The notes under the pieces are model-generated. The model saw only the letters and a list, made by a program, of their open reading frames with translations, made no database searches and was not told the DNA's origin. A program made the translations under genes and the position numbers. From Myxococcaceae bacterium (GTDB lineage Bacteria > Myxococcota > Myxococcia > Myxococcales > UBA5297): a stretch of DNA of 46,307 nucleotides. Positions 16,662 through 25,392 of the stretch are shown in pieces. The stretch's first letter is position 1. Each line of letters opens with the position of its first letter. The DNA lies in NCBI GenBank assembly GCA_017500825.1, contig JAFVYB010000115.1, forward strand, positions 1 through 46,307, given 5' to 3'.

Positions 16662-16763
16662 GTTTGCCGTCGCCCGCGCGGCCAGCCGCGCACAGACGGA
16701 TCGAGTCGCCCGGGGCCGCCGCCAAGCCAAAGAGCGCAGCGCTCCAGCGAGGAATCGCCCACC

Positions 16764-19241
16764 ATGCCGCAACACCTTCGCCGCCTCACAACGCCCATGA
16801 CCTCACGCTTCCGCCCTGTTTTGCTCGCGCCGCTCGCCCTTTTGCCGACGTTCACCCTCGCCATCGCCGCGCCAAACCCGGTCAAGGTGTCCAACAAGGG
16901 CAGCGAGACCAGCGAGCGCCTGACCGTCACCGAGATCGATCCGGGCGTCGAGAAGGGGCCCGACCGCGCCCAGGTGCGCAAGAAGGGGCGCTTCCAGCTC
17001 GATTTCGAGAAGGTCGAGATCGACAAGCTGATCCAGACGATGTCCGACCTGACCGGCAAGCTCTTCATCCTTCCGGACAACATCCGCGGGGCGAAGATCT
17101 CGATCATCGGACCGGAGCATGGGCGCCAGGGCGTCACGGTGGACGAGGCCTACGCCGCCTTCCTCGCCGCGCTCGACGCCGCCGGGCTCTCCCTCTACGA
17201 GACGGGGCGCTACACCAAGGTCATCGAGAAGCGGCAGGCCAAGCAGAGCGTCCTGAGGACCGTCGTCGACGGCGAGCGCTACGCCACCAACGAGCAGATG
17301 ATGACGCGCCTCGTCCGGCTCAAATACGCGGAGGCCGACCCCATCAAGGCGCTGCTCGCCAACTTCACCACGCGCGAAGGCGACATCCAGTCCTACAACG
17401 ACCTGCTCATCATCACCGACCTGGGCATCAACCAGCGGCGGCTGGAGCGCATCGTCGAGCAGCTCGATCAGCCTTCGGCCTCTGACCAAATCCGCGTCTT
17501 CAAGATCGAATACGCGACGGCCAGCGAGATTGCCGAGAAGCTGCAGCAGATCTTCGATGACAAGAAGGCGGCGGGCAGCAAGGGCAAGGGGGCGGCCCCC
17601 AAGAAGCGCCCGCGTCCAGGCAAGCCAACGCCTGCGACGACGGCCAGCGACAGCGCCGATGAGAGCGACGCCTCCCTCTCGCAGATCATCGCCGACGACC
17701 GCACGAACAAGCTGATCGTCATGGCCAACGAGCTGGCGCACGAGCGCGTCGAGATGCTCCTCAAACACCTCGACACCCCGGTCTCCGGCGAGGGGCAGGT
17801 GCGCGTCTACTACCTGGCCAACGCCAACGCAGAGGAACTGGCCAGCACGCTGTCGACGATCATCCAGGGCACGAGCGGTTCGTCCTCGGGCGGCAAGAAG
17901 CTCGGCAATCGCGCCGGCGCCAAGCCACCGCCGGGAAACGCCCAGTCGGGCGGCGGGGCAGAGTCGTTCACCGGCGAAGTCAAGGTCACGGCCGACAAGG
18001 GCACCAACTCGCTCGTCATTCTGGCCAACAACAACGACTACAAGTCGCTCGTGAAGGTCATCGAGAAGCTCGACATCGCCCGGCGCCAGGTCTTCGTCGA
18101 GGCGGTGATCATGGAGGTCAACCTCGAAGACAACACCGAGTTCGGCCTGTCGGCGCACGGTGGCGACCTGTTCGACATCAGCGGCCAGGAGTCGGGCGCG
18201 GTGCTCGGCAGCCAGATCGGCAGCGCCACCTCGCTCGGTGGCATCCTCTCGCTGGCCTCGCTCAGCGGTTTCCTCGCCGGACTGCAGGGGCCCTCCATCG
18301 AGGCCTTTGGCGTCACCATCCCGGCCTTCTCGATCGTGCTTCAGGCGCTGCAGAAGTCGACCGACGTCAACGTCCTCTCCACGCCGCACATCCTCACGAG
18401 CGACAACGAGGAGGCGGAGATCAGCGTCGGCCAGAACGTGCCCTTCCAGTCGGGCTACTCCTCGACGCTTTCCTCTCTCTCCGGCGGCGTCAGCTCACTG
18501 AGCAACCTCTCGGGCCTTCTGGGCGGTTACGGGACGATTCAGCGCACGAACGTCGAGCTCAAGCTGAAGATCAAACCGCAGATCAACGAGAGCGACTTCA
18601 TCCGCCTCGAAATCGACGAGTCGACCGAGGAAATCGCCTCGCAGGACGCCACGCTCGGGCCCACGACCTCCAAGCGCGCCGCCAAGACGACGGTCGTCGC
18701 GCGCGATCAGCAGTCGGTGGTCATCGGCGGCCTCATCCAGGACCGCACCGTCAATTCGGTGGAGAAGATTCCGCTGCTCGGCGACATCCCGGTGCTCGGC
18801 CGACTCTTCCGCACGACGAGCAAGAAGAAGCAGAAGACGAACCTCTTGCTCTTTTTGACGCCCTACATCGTCCGCGACCAGGCCGACTTCCGCCGTATCT
18901 TCGAGCGCAAGATGAAGGAGCGTCAGGCCTTCGTCGAACAGTTCTACGGGCGCCAGCCGGGCTACGAGGTGCCCATCGACTACACGCGCAAGGCCGGTCC
19001 CATCGCCCGCATGCTGCGCATCCGCCAGGACGAGATGGACAAGCTGGAGAACGGCGGCGCGGGGCATCCCGGCGAAAAGCTGATTCAGCCCAGTGAGAAG
19101 CCGACGGGCGCGAAGTCGGGCGCGGAGGGCAAGTCAGACGCCGATGGCAAGTCGCCGCCGCCGCTCTTCACGCGTCCGGCCGAGGGCACCTACGAGCACT
19201 CGGTCGAGTCGAGCGAGGTCGCCGCCAAGCCCGCAGAGTGA
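16764..19241 (+). CDS. gspD: Type II secretion outer-membrane secretin GspD
   Basis: An 825-residue secretin that forms the exit channel, longer than the usual 650-700. The signal peptide covers about residues 1-32 (TM-like LLAPLALLPTFTLAIAA). Domains N0 (FEKVEIDKLIQTMSDLTGK), N1 (LVRLKYAEADPIKALLANF), N2 and N3 (VYYLANANAEELASTLSTI) follow. The secretin core carries VFVEAVIMEVN, VLSTPHILTSDNEEA and VVIGGLIQDR. Lys/Pro- and Gly/Ser-rich loops inside N2 and N3, and a charged C-terminal tail, explain the extra length. The start could also be ATG 16797. No pilotin gene is adjacent. Confidence 0.95.
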   Translation: MPQHLRRLTTPMTSRFRPVLLAPLALLPTFTLAIAAPNPVKVSNKGSETSERLTVTEIDPGVEKGPDRAQVRKKGRFQLDFEKVEIDKLIQTMSDLTGKLFILPDNIRGAKISIIGPEHGRQGVTVDEAYAAFLAALDAAGLSLYETGRYTKVIEKRQAKQSVLRTVVDGERYATNEQMMTRLVRLKYAEADPIKALLANFTTREGDIQSYNDLLIITDLGINQRRLERIVEQLDQPSASDQIRVFKIEYATASEIAEKLQQIFDDKKAAGSKGKGAAPKKRPRPGKPTPATTASDSADESDASLSQIIADDRTNKLIVMANELAHERVEMLLKHLDTPVSGEGQVRVYYLANANAEELASTLSTIIQGTSGSSSGGKKLGNRAGAKPPPGNAQSGGGAESFTGEVKVTADKGTNSLVILANNNDYKSLVKVIEKLDIARRQVFVEAVIMEVNLEDNTEFGLSAHGGDLFDISGQESGAVLGSQIGSATSLGGILSLASLSGFLAGLQGPSIEAFGVTIPAFSIVLQALQKSTDVNVLSTPHILTSDNEEAEISVGQNVPFQSGYSSTLSSLSGGVSSLSNLSGLLGGYGTIQRTNVELKLKIKPQINESDFIRLEIDESTEEIASQDATLGPTTSKRAAKTTVVARDQQSVVIGGLIQDRTVNSVEKIPLLGDIPVLGRLFRTTSKKKQKTNLLLFLTPYIVRDQADFRRIFERKMKERQAFVEQFYGRQPGYEVPIDYTRKAGPIARMLRIRQDEMDKLENGGAGHPGEKLIQPSEKPTGAKSGAEGKSDADGKSPPPLFTRPAEGTYEHSVESSEVAAKPAE

Positions 19242-19332
19242 GTTCGCCGCGCGCCGCTTGGGATGTGGCCGTGCCGCTCCTGTCTTCGCGTTCCATTCCC
19301 CGCGTTTCATTCTCAAGGACCAGACGCCCATC

Positions 19333-21153
19333 ATGTCCGCTGATTTGAACCAACCCGCCTTCGACCACGCCGCCTTCCTGCGCGAGGAGACGGATGTCGT
19401 CAGTTCTCCCCGGCCCCCCGCGCGCCTGTCAGGCCTTCTTCTGGGAGAGATCCTGGTGGCCCAGCGGGCGGTGACGCCGGAGAAGGTCGAGGAGGCGCTT
19501 GTGCTGCAGAAAGAGCGCGGCACTCGCCTCGGCGCGATTCTCGTCTCGCTCAAGGCCGTCAGCGACGAACAGGTGGCGCGGGCGCTCGGGGCCCAGCTCG
19601 ACATCCCGGTGCTCGACGAATTGCGCATGAGCGAGATCGACCTCGAACTGGTGCGCGCCGTGCCGATCAACTTCGCCCGCCAGACCAGGACGCTGCCGCT
19701 CTGGCGCGAGGGCGAGGTGGCGCTCGTGGCCGTGGCCGATCCGCTCGACGTGGCCGCGCTCGATCACCTGCGTTCGCTCATCGGCGCCGTGGTGGAGCCG
19801 CGCATCGTCACCGAGGCGATCCTGATCGACGCGCTCAACGCCGCCTACGACCGCGCCATGCAGGCCAGTGGCGAGCTCGACGACGCGCTCAAGGAGGGGG
19901 ACGAGGACCTCGACGAACTCGCGCACGACTTCGAGGAGCAACAGGACCTGCTCGACGCCGGTGACGACGAGGCGCCGATCATCCGGCTCGTCAACTCGCT
20001 GCTCAAGCGGGCGGTCAAGGAGAAGGTCAGCGACATCCACATCGAGCCCTACGACCGCGAGGTGGTGGTGCGCTTCCGCAAGGACGGCGTGCTGCACGAG
20101 ATCATCAAGCCGCAGAAGCGCTTCCAGAAGGCGATCGCCAGCCGCGTCAAAATCATGGGCCAGCTCAACATCGCCGAGACGCGCCTGCCCCAGGACGGCC
20201 GCATCCGCATCAAGATCGCCGGTCGCGACATCGACATCCGCCTCTCGACGGTGCCGACCTCTCACGGCGAGCGCATCGTCATGCGCCTTCTCGACAAGAG
20301 CGCGGTGCTGCTCAACCTGGAGGATCTCGGCTTCGACAGCGAGCAGCTCGCGACGATGGAGATGCTCATCAACAAGAGCCACGGCATCATTCTCGTCACC
20401 GGCCCCACCGGTTCGGGCAAGACGACGACGCTCTACGCGGCGCTCTCGCGCATCAACAAGCCCGACCTCAACATCCTCACCGCCGAAGACCCGGTCGAAT
20501 ACCAGCTCAACGGCATCGGCCAGACGCCGGTGAACGCCAAGATCGGGCTGACCTTCGCCTCGGCGCTGCGCAGCTTTTTGCGCCAGGATCCCGACGTGAT
20601 CATGGTCGGCGAGATCCGCGACCTGGAGACGGCCGAAATCGCGATTCAGGCCTCGCTCACCGGCCACCTCGTCTTTTCGACCGTCCACACCAACGACGCG
20701 CCCGGCGCCATCACCCGTCTCGTCGACATGGGCGTCGAGCCCTTTCTCGTGGCCAGCTCGCTCGTCGGCATTCTCGCCCAACGCCTGGTGCGCCATGTCT
20801 GCCGCAGGTGTCGCGTGGCCTACGTGCCGACCGACGACGAGCTCTCGCAGATTGGGCTTTCGCTCGCCGAGATGCGCGCGGCCGGGTGCGACCACATCTA
20901 CAAGGCCAGCGAACACGGCTGCGACGCCTGCGAGGGCACGGGCCACAAGGGGCGCATGGCCATCTATGAGATGATGCACATCAGCGACGACGTGCGTCAG
21001 CTCATCCTCAAGAACGTCGACTCGAACACCATCAAGAAGAAGGCGATGGCGCAGGGGATGCGGACGCTCATCCAGGACGGCGCCCGCAAGGTCCTCGCCG
21101 GAGAGACGACCATCGCCGAGGTGCTCTGGGTGGCCCAGCAGGACGCCGAGTAG
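19333..21153 (+). CDS. gspE: Type II secretion ATPase GspE
   Basis: A 606-residue cytoplasmic AAA-type ATPase that drives pseudopilus assembly. The N-terminal T2SSE domain starts LLGEILVAQRAVTPEKVEEAL. The catalytic core has Walker A GPTGSGKTT at 357-365, Asp box TAEDPVEYQL, Walker B DPDVIMVGEIRD at 419-430 and the His box (TVHTNDAPGAITRL). A tetracysteine zinc motif (CRRC...CDAC) lies at about 493-535, as in most GspE. The frame is open upstream into gspD, but MSADLNQ at 19333 begins the family homology; an AAGGA lies about 13 bases before it. There is an acidic linker (about 180-210). Confidence 0.95.
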   Translation: MSADLNQPAFDHAAFLREETDVVSSPRPPARLSGLLLGEILVAQRAVTPEKVEEALVLQKERGTRLGAILVSLKAVSDEQVARALGAQLDIPVLDELRMSEIDLELVRAVPINFARQTRTLPLWREGEVALVAVADPLDVAALDHLRSLIGAVVEPRIVTEAILIDALNAAYDRAMQASGELDDALKEGDEDLDELAHDFEEQQDLLDAGDDEAPIIRLVNSLLKRAVKEKVSDIHIEPYDREVVVRFRKDGVLHEIIKPQKRFQKAIASRVKIMGQLNIAETRLPQDGRIRIKIAGRDIDIRLSTVPTSHGERIVMRLLDKSAVLLNLEDLGFDSEQLATMEMLINKSHGIILVTGPTGSGKTTTLYAALSRINKPDLNILTAEDPVEYQLNGIGQTPVNAKIGLTFASALRSFLRQDPDVIMVGEIRDLETAEIAIQASLTGHLVFSTVHTNDAPGAITRLVDMGVEPFLVASSLVGILAQRLVRHVCRRCRVAYVPTDDELSQIGLSLAEMRAAGCDHIYKASEHGCDACEGTGHKGRMAIYEMMHISDDVRQLILKNVDSNTIKKKAMAQGMRTLIQDGARKVLAGETTIAEVLWVAQQDAE

Positions 21154-21218
21154 CCGCCGCTTTTGGGGTGGCCTTGGTTCGCGCCACCGCTGTTCTCTTT
21201 TGCCCAGCCTGAAAGTCC

Positions 21219-22463
21219 ATGCCCGTCTACGAATACAAAGGCCTGACCGAGGCCGGAAAGAACACCCGCGGGGTGCGCGACGCCGACAACCTCAAGGCCC
21301 TGCGCGCGGCCCTGCGCAAGGACGGCATCTTCCTCACCGAGGTCACCGCCGAGAAGGCTGCTGCCGGTGGCGCGGGGGGCGCGGCGATCCGCGGGCGCGA
21401 AGTCAACGTCCAGAAGCTCATGGGCTCGCGCGTTGGTTCGAGCGACATCGCCATCATGACGCGGCAGCTGGCGGTGCTCATCGGCGCCGGCGTGGCGCTC
21501 GTCGAGGGGTTGAGCACGCTTCAGGACCAGCTCGACCATCCGCGCCTCAAGCTGATCATCAGCCAGGTGAAGACCAAGGTGAACGAGGGCGCCTCGCTGG
21601 CCGACGCCATGGCCCAGCACCCCAAGGTCTTCTCGCCGCTCTACGTCAACATGATCCGCGCCGGCGAACACTCGGGCGCGCTCGACGTGGTGCTCAACCG
21701 CCTGGCCGACTTCACCGAGAGCCAGGCCCGCCTCAAGAACAAGGTCATCGGCACGATGATCTACCCGGCGCTGATGGTGGTCGTCGGCGTCATCATCCTC
21801 GGCGTGCTGCTCACCGTGGTCGTGCCCAACGTGACCAAGATTTTCGCCACCAACCGTCTGACGCTGCCGCTCGTCACGCGCGTCCTGATCGCGCTGTCTG
21901 ACTTCGCCAGCGACTACTGGTGGGTCATCGTCGGCGGCGTCGCCGTCTTCGCCTTCGCCTTCAGCCGCTGGAAGAAGACCGAGAAGGGCCGCCAGAGGTG
22001 GGACAGCTTCACGCTCAGGCTCCCTGTCTTTGGCAAGCTCGTGCGCAAACTCGCCGTGGCCCGCTTCGCGCGAACGCTCTCCACCCTGCTCAAGAGTGGC
22101 GTGCCGCTCCTCGGGGCGCTCGAGATCGTCAAGAACATCGTCGACAACGCCGTGATGGCCGATGTCATCGACAAGGCCCGCGACTCCATCCGCGAGGGTG
22201 AGTCGATTGCCGCGCCGCTCCGCCGCTCGGGAGAGTTCCCGCCGCTCGTCTACCACATGATCGCCATCGGCGAGCGCTCGGGGCAGCTGGAGGACATGCT
22301 GATCAACGTCGCCAACGCCTACGACGACGAGGTGGAGGTCAGCATCGGCGCGCTCACGTCGCTTCTGGAGCCGGTGATGATCGTCGGCATGGGCGGCTCG
22401 GTGGCCTTCATCGTCTTCGCCATCCTCATGCCCATCCTGCAGCTGAACACGATGATGCACTGA
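21219..22463 (+). CDS. gspF: Type II secretion inner-membrane platform protein GspF
   Basis: A 414-residue polytopic protein that contacts GspE and GspL. The start PVYEYKGLTEAGKNTRGV is characteristic. Two T2SSF repeats follow, each with the MTRQLAVLIGAGVALVEGL / FARTLSTLLKSGVPLLGAL signature, separated by membrane segments at about 185-205 and 235-250 and ending with one at about 390-410. Length is typical. It lies 65 bases after gspE and 14 bases before the small membrane-protein gene. Confidence 0.95.
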   Translation: MPVYEYKGLTEAGKNTRGVRDADNLKALRAALRKDGIFLTEVTAEKAAAGGAGGAAIRGREVNVQKLMGSRVGSSDIAIMTRQLAVLIGAGVALVEGLSTLQDQLDHPRLKLIISQVKTKVNEGASLADAMAQHPKVFSPLYVNMIRAGEHSGALDVVLNRLADFTESQARLKNKVIGTMIYPALMVVVGVIILGVLLTVVVPNVTKIFATNRLTLPLVTRVLIALSDFASDYWWVIVGGVAVFAFAFSRWKKTEKGRQRWDSFTLRLPVFGKLVRKLAVARFARTLSTLLKSGVPLLGALEIVKNIVDNAVMADVIDKARDSIREGESIAAPLRRSGEFPPLVYHMIAIGERSGQLEDMLINVANAYDDEVEVSIGALTSLLEPVMIVGMGGSVAFIVFAILMPILQLNTMMH

Positions 22464-22477
22464 CGGAGCGCCTGCCC

Positions 22478-22741
22478 ATGACCCTGCCCACTTCGACACA
22501 CTTAGGCACACCCGCTCCCGCGCTTGAACCCGTCGCGCTTGAGCCCGTCTCCATCGATGGCCGTCTCGACCGCCTGGCGCGCGGTTCGGCGTTCGGCGCC
22601 CTCCTGTTGCTCGCCCTGGCGCTTCTCGCCCTCGGCTTCACCTCTCACCACTCCGACGAGGCGCTGGACGCCATCGCCCCGCCCTTTGACATCGACAGAA
22701 CCGCGTCGGCGCTCGCCGCGCCGGCTTTGGAGGTCCCATGA
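22478..22741 (+). CDS. Small single-pass membrane protein in the T2SS operon
   Basis: An 87-residue protein I do not recognise. It has a Pro-rich N-terminus (1-25), a charged stretch (IDGRLDRLARGS), one membrane segment at about 37-54 (GALLLLALALLALGF), and a C-terminal 30 residues that would be periplasmic if the N-terminus is inside. Evidence that it is a gene: GGAG 9 bases before ATG, a position 14 bases after gspF, and a stop that overlaps the gspG start as ATGA (22738-22741), so translation is coupled to the major pseudopilin. Its place suggests an accessory platform or pseudopilus component. It is not one of the standard Gsp proteins. Confidence 0.75.
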   Translation: MTLPTSTHLGTPAPALEPVALEPVSIDGRLDRLARGSAFGALLLLALALLALGFTSHHSDEALDAIAPPFDIDRTASALAAPALEVP

Positions 22742-23178
22742 AGTTCAATCGCCACACCCGCCGCCTTCTCTCCCGCTCTTCGGCCAGCGCCGCCCGAGGC
22801 ATGACGCTGCTCGAAATCATGGTCACCATCACCATCATCGGCGTGGTCATGGGCATGGTCGCCGTCGCCGTCATCCCGCAGCTCGACGCGGCCAAGGTCG
22901 ACACCGCCAAGAACAGCATCCGCGGCGGCATCGTGCCGGCCCTCAAGCTCTACTACACGCGCCACGGTCGCTATCCCGACACCGGCGCCGGCCTGCAGGT
23001 GCTCGTCACAGAGGGAATGCTCGACTCGGTGCCGCGCGACCCGTGGGACAACGAGTTCGTCTATCTGAACGAGGGCAGCAGCTTCAAAATCATCAGCTAC
23101 GGCGCGGACGGTGCTCCGGGCGGCGCGGACGCCGCGGCTGACATCAGCAGCGACACCATGGACAGCGAGACCAAGTGA
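22738..23178 (+). CDS. gspG: Type II secretion major pseudopilin GspG
   Basis: A 146-residue pseudopilin. The prepilin peptidase site is after Gly21 (RG|MTLLE), with Glu at +5 (E26), followed by the hydrophobic helix. GspG hallmarks follow: VDTAKNSIRGGIVPALKLYYTRHGRYPDTGAGLQ-type segment and PRDPWDNEFVY. GGAGG lies 4 bases before the ATG. The last 20 residues are an Ala/Asp/Ser-rich tail. Confidence 0.95.
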   Translation: MKFNRHTRRLLSRSSASAARGMTLLEIMVTITIIGVVMGMVAVAVIPQLDAAKVDTAKNSIRGGIVPALKLYYTRHGRYPDTGAGLQVLVTEGMLDSVPRDPWDNEFVYLNEGSSFKIISYGADGAPGGADAAADISSDTMDSETK

Positions 23179-23207
23179 CGCGCGCCTGTCGCCATTCCGA
23201 GACGTGA

Positions 23208-23915
23208 ATGAGGAAGCTCGTCCGCATAGCCGCCTCTGCCCCGGGAAAGACGGGGGGGGCCAATGGCGCCGCAGGTCTGACGCTGATCGAGATCACGATC
23301 GCGCTCCTGATCGTGGCCCTGCTCATCTTCGTGGCCGTGCCTTCGGTCGAGGCCGTGGCCGGCGTCCGCGCCCGGGAAGAGGCGGGCAGGCTCTCCGGCG
23401 CCATCCGCTACCTCTACGGGCATTCGGCGCTCACCGGGAAGACGTGCCGCCTGCGCTTCGACCTCGACGAGCAGACCTATGCCGCCCAGTGCACCGAGGA
23501 GCGCTTCACGGTCAGCGGCGTGAAGGAGAAGGCGCGCGACGGCCGCCGCGTCGAGGAGGAGCCCGAGCGTTCGACGAGCTACACGGTCCATTCGGTCCAC
23601 GACGAGCTGATCGGCAGCGCCGAGGAGTTGCGCCTCAAGGTCGAGCGGCAGGCCGAGTTCTCCGACTTCACCGACGAGGAGCTCAAGCCGCACGCCATGC
23701 CCACGGGCGCCAACCTCGCCGTCTGGACCGAGCGTCAGAGCGAGCGCTACACACAAGGGGAGGCGTTTCTCTACTTCTTCCCACAGGGACACACCGAGCG
23801 CGCGCAGCTCTACGTGAGCGACGACGCCGGTGACGATGTCTACACGCTGAGCGTCTCCGCCCTGAGCGGCAGGGTGCGCGTCGAGTTCGGCGACAAGCCC
23901 GAGCCGGAGCGATGA
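23208..23915 (+). CDS. gspH: Type II secretion minor pseudopilin GspH
   Basis: A 235-residue minor pseudopilin with cleavage after Gly23 (AG|LTLIE, Glu28 at +5) and a hydrophobic helix IALLIVALLIFVAVPSV. The globular part is longer than the usual 170-190 residues and highly charged. Assignment as GspH rests on order and the EEAGRLSGAIRYLYGHSALTGK segment typical of GspH/FimT proteins. Its stop overlaps the gspI start by ATGA. Confidence 0.85.
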   Translation: MRKLVRIAASAPGKTGGANGAAGLTLIEITIALLIVALLIFVAVPSVEAVAGVRAREEAGRLSGAIRYLYGHSALTGKTCRLRFDLDEQTYAAQCTEERFTVSGVKEKARDGRRVEEEPERSTSYTVHSVHDELIGSAEELRLKVERQAEFSDFTDEELKPHAMPTGANLAVWTERQSERYTQGEAFLYFFPQGHTERAQLYVSDDAGDDVYTLSVSALSGRVRVEFGDKPEPER

Positions 23916-24700
23916 TGAGACCCCTTGCGCCGTCCACATCAGGCCACCCCGCGCGCGGCTTCACCCTTCTGGAGGTGATGATCGCGCTGCTCATCGTCTC
24001 GGCCGCGATCGTCGCCGTGGCCGGCATCAACGCCGGCGCCATGAACATGCACGCCTATTCAAAAGAGCTGACGGTGGCGACGCTACTCGCGCGCGGCAAG
24101 ATGGCCGACATCGAGCAACAGCTGCAGTCCGAGGGGCTGCCGGCCGACGACGAGGTCGAGGAGGGCGATTTCAGCGAGGAGGGTTTTCCCAAGTTTCGCT
24201 GGCGCGCCGAGATCATCCGTCCCGAGACCGAGGAGATTCAGGTCGCGAGCATCATGCAGTCGCTCGGCGTCGACGGCAGTTCCGATGGGCCGCTGGGGAG
24301 CTTTCTCGACAGCCAATTGCTCTCCAACTCCGACTTCTACGGCGGCGATTTGGCCGGCTCGGGCATCACCACCGATGTCGGCGCGATCCTCGGATCGAGC
24401 GGGCTTGTCGGCGGCGTTTTGACGACGCAGCTGCAGACCATGCTCGACAGCCTGGGCAACGCGGTGCGCGAGGTGCGCCTGACCATCAGCTGGGGCGAGA
24501 AGAAGGACGGCAGGGAAGGCGAGTCGTTCAGCATCGCCACCCACGTCGTCAGTCTCGGGCAGGGCACCGATCAGCGGCAGTCGGACGCCGAGGCGCAGGC
24601 GCTCGATTCGGCGCTCAATTCCGGAACGACGGGCACGAGCACAAAAGCGCAGACGAACGCCATCAACAGCGCCATCCAGTCGATCGGGGGACTCAAGTGA
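23912..24700 (+). CDS. gspI: Type II secretion minor pseudopilin GspI
   Basis: A 262-residue minor pseudopilin with cleavage after Gly16 (RG|FTLLE, Glu21) and a helix VMIALLIVSAAIVAVAGINAG. It is twice the usual GspI length (about 120-130) because of a Gly/Ser-rich insertion (residues about 115-170, including two GSSG/GSGIT stretches) and a Ser/Thr/Ala-rich tail. Order and the ELTVATLLARGKMADIE segment support GspI. It overlaps both neighbours (ATGA with gspH, GTGA with gspJ). Confidence 0.83.
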   Translation: MMRPLAPSTSGHPARGFTLLEVMIALLIVSAAIVAVAGINAGAMNMHAYSKELTVATLLARGKMADIEQQLQSEGLPADDEVEEGDFSEEGFPKFRWRAEIIRPETEEIQVASIMQSLGVDGSSDGPLGSFLDSQLLSNSDFYGGDLAGSGITTDVGAILGSSGLVGGVLTTQLQTMLDSLGNAVREVRLTISWGEKKDGREGESFSIATHVVSLGQGTDQRQSDAEAQALDSALNSGTTGTSTKAQTNAINSAIQSIGGLK

Positions 24701-25386
24701 TCGGGCGTCGTGGACAAAGGCGCATCGCCTCGCGCGCTTTGGGGTTCACCCTGGCCGAGGTGCTCGTGGCCGTGGCCGTGACCTCGTTCATCGGCGTGGT
24801 CGTCGCCTCGACTCTCTCGGTCGGCTTCAAGGCCAAGGAGGTGGTCGAGGTGGAGGCGGATCTCTTCCGCGAGCTGCGCAGCGGCATGGGGCGCCTGACG
24901 CGCGAGATCTCGATGGCCTTCCTCTCGAACAACTACGACACCAGCCGCTACCGCGATAACCAGGACCGGCCGACGTTCTTCGAGGGGCGCGAACGGACGA
25001 TCGCCTTCACCATGCTCGGCCACCAGCGCCTGACGCGCGACGCCAAGGAGTCGGACCAGTCGGTCGTTTTCTACAAGGTGGACCGCGATCCCGACGAAAG
25101 GCGCATGACCTCGCTGCTGCGCTGCGAAATCCCGGTCATCACCGAGGAGATCAAGGAGTGCGAGGCCTGGCAGACGCTCGTCTCCGATGTCTCGCAGGTG
25201 ACGTTCGCCTACTGGGACAACACCAAGGACGACTGGGTCGACGTCTGGGACACGCGCGAGAACGAGTATCCCAACAAGCTGCCCGACCGCGTGCGCATCG
25301 AGCTGATGGGCAAGGACGAGCGCGGCAAGGACCAGAAATACGTCACGCAGGCGCGCATCAATCTGGTGACGCCGCTGGGGATGTGA
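24697..25386 (+). CDS. gspJ: Type II secretion minor pseudopilin GspJ
   Basis: A 229-residue minor pseudopilin with cleavage after Gly16 (LG|FTLAE, Glu21). GspJ features follow: LFRELRSGMGRLTREISMAF, then a globular domain ending in the RVRIELMGKDERG segment that matches the family's C-terminal strand. It starts at GTG, overlapping the gspI stop (GTGA at 24697-24700). It lies 6 bases before gspK. Confidence 0.87.
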   Translation: MIGRRGQRRIASRALGFTLAEVLVAVAVTSFIGVVVASTLSVGFKAKEVVEVEADLFRELRSGMGRLTREISMAFLSNNYDTSRYRDNQDRPTFFEGRERTIAFTMLGHQRLTRDAKESDQSVVFYKVDRDPDERRMTSLLRCEIPVITEEIKECEAWQTLVSDVSQVTFAYWDNTKDDWVDVWDTRENEYPNKLPDRVRIELMGKDERGKDQKYVTQARINLVTPLGM

Positions 25387-25392
25387 GGGGCG

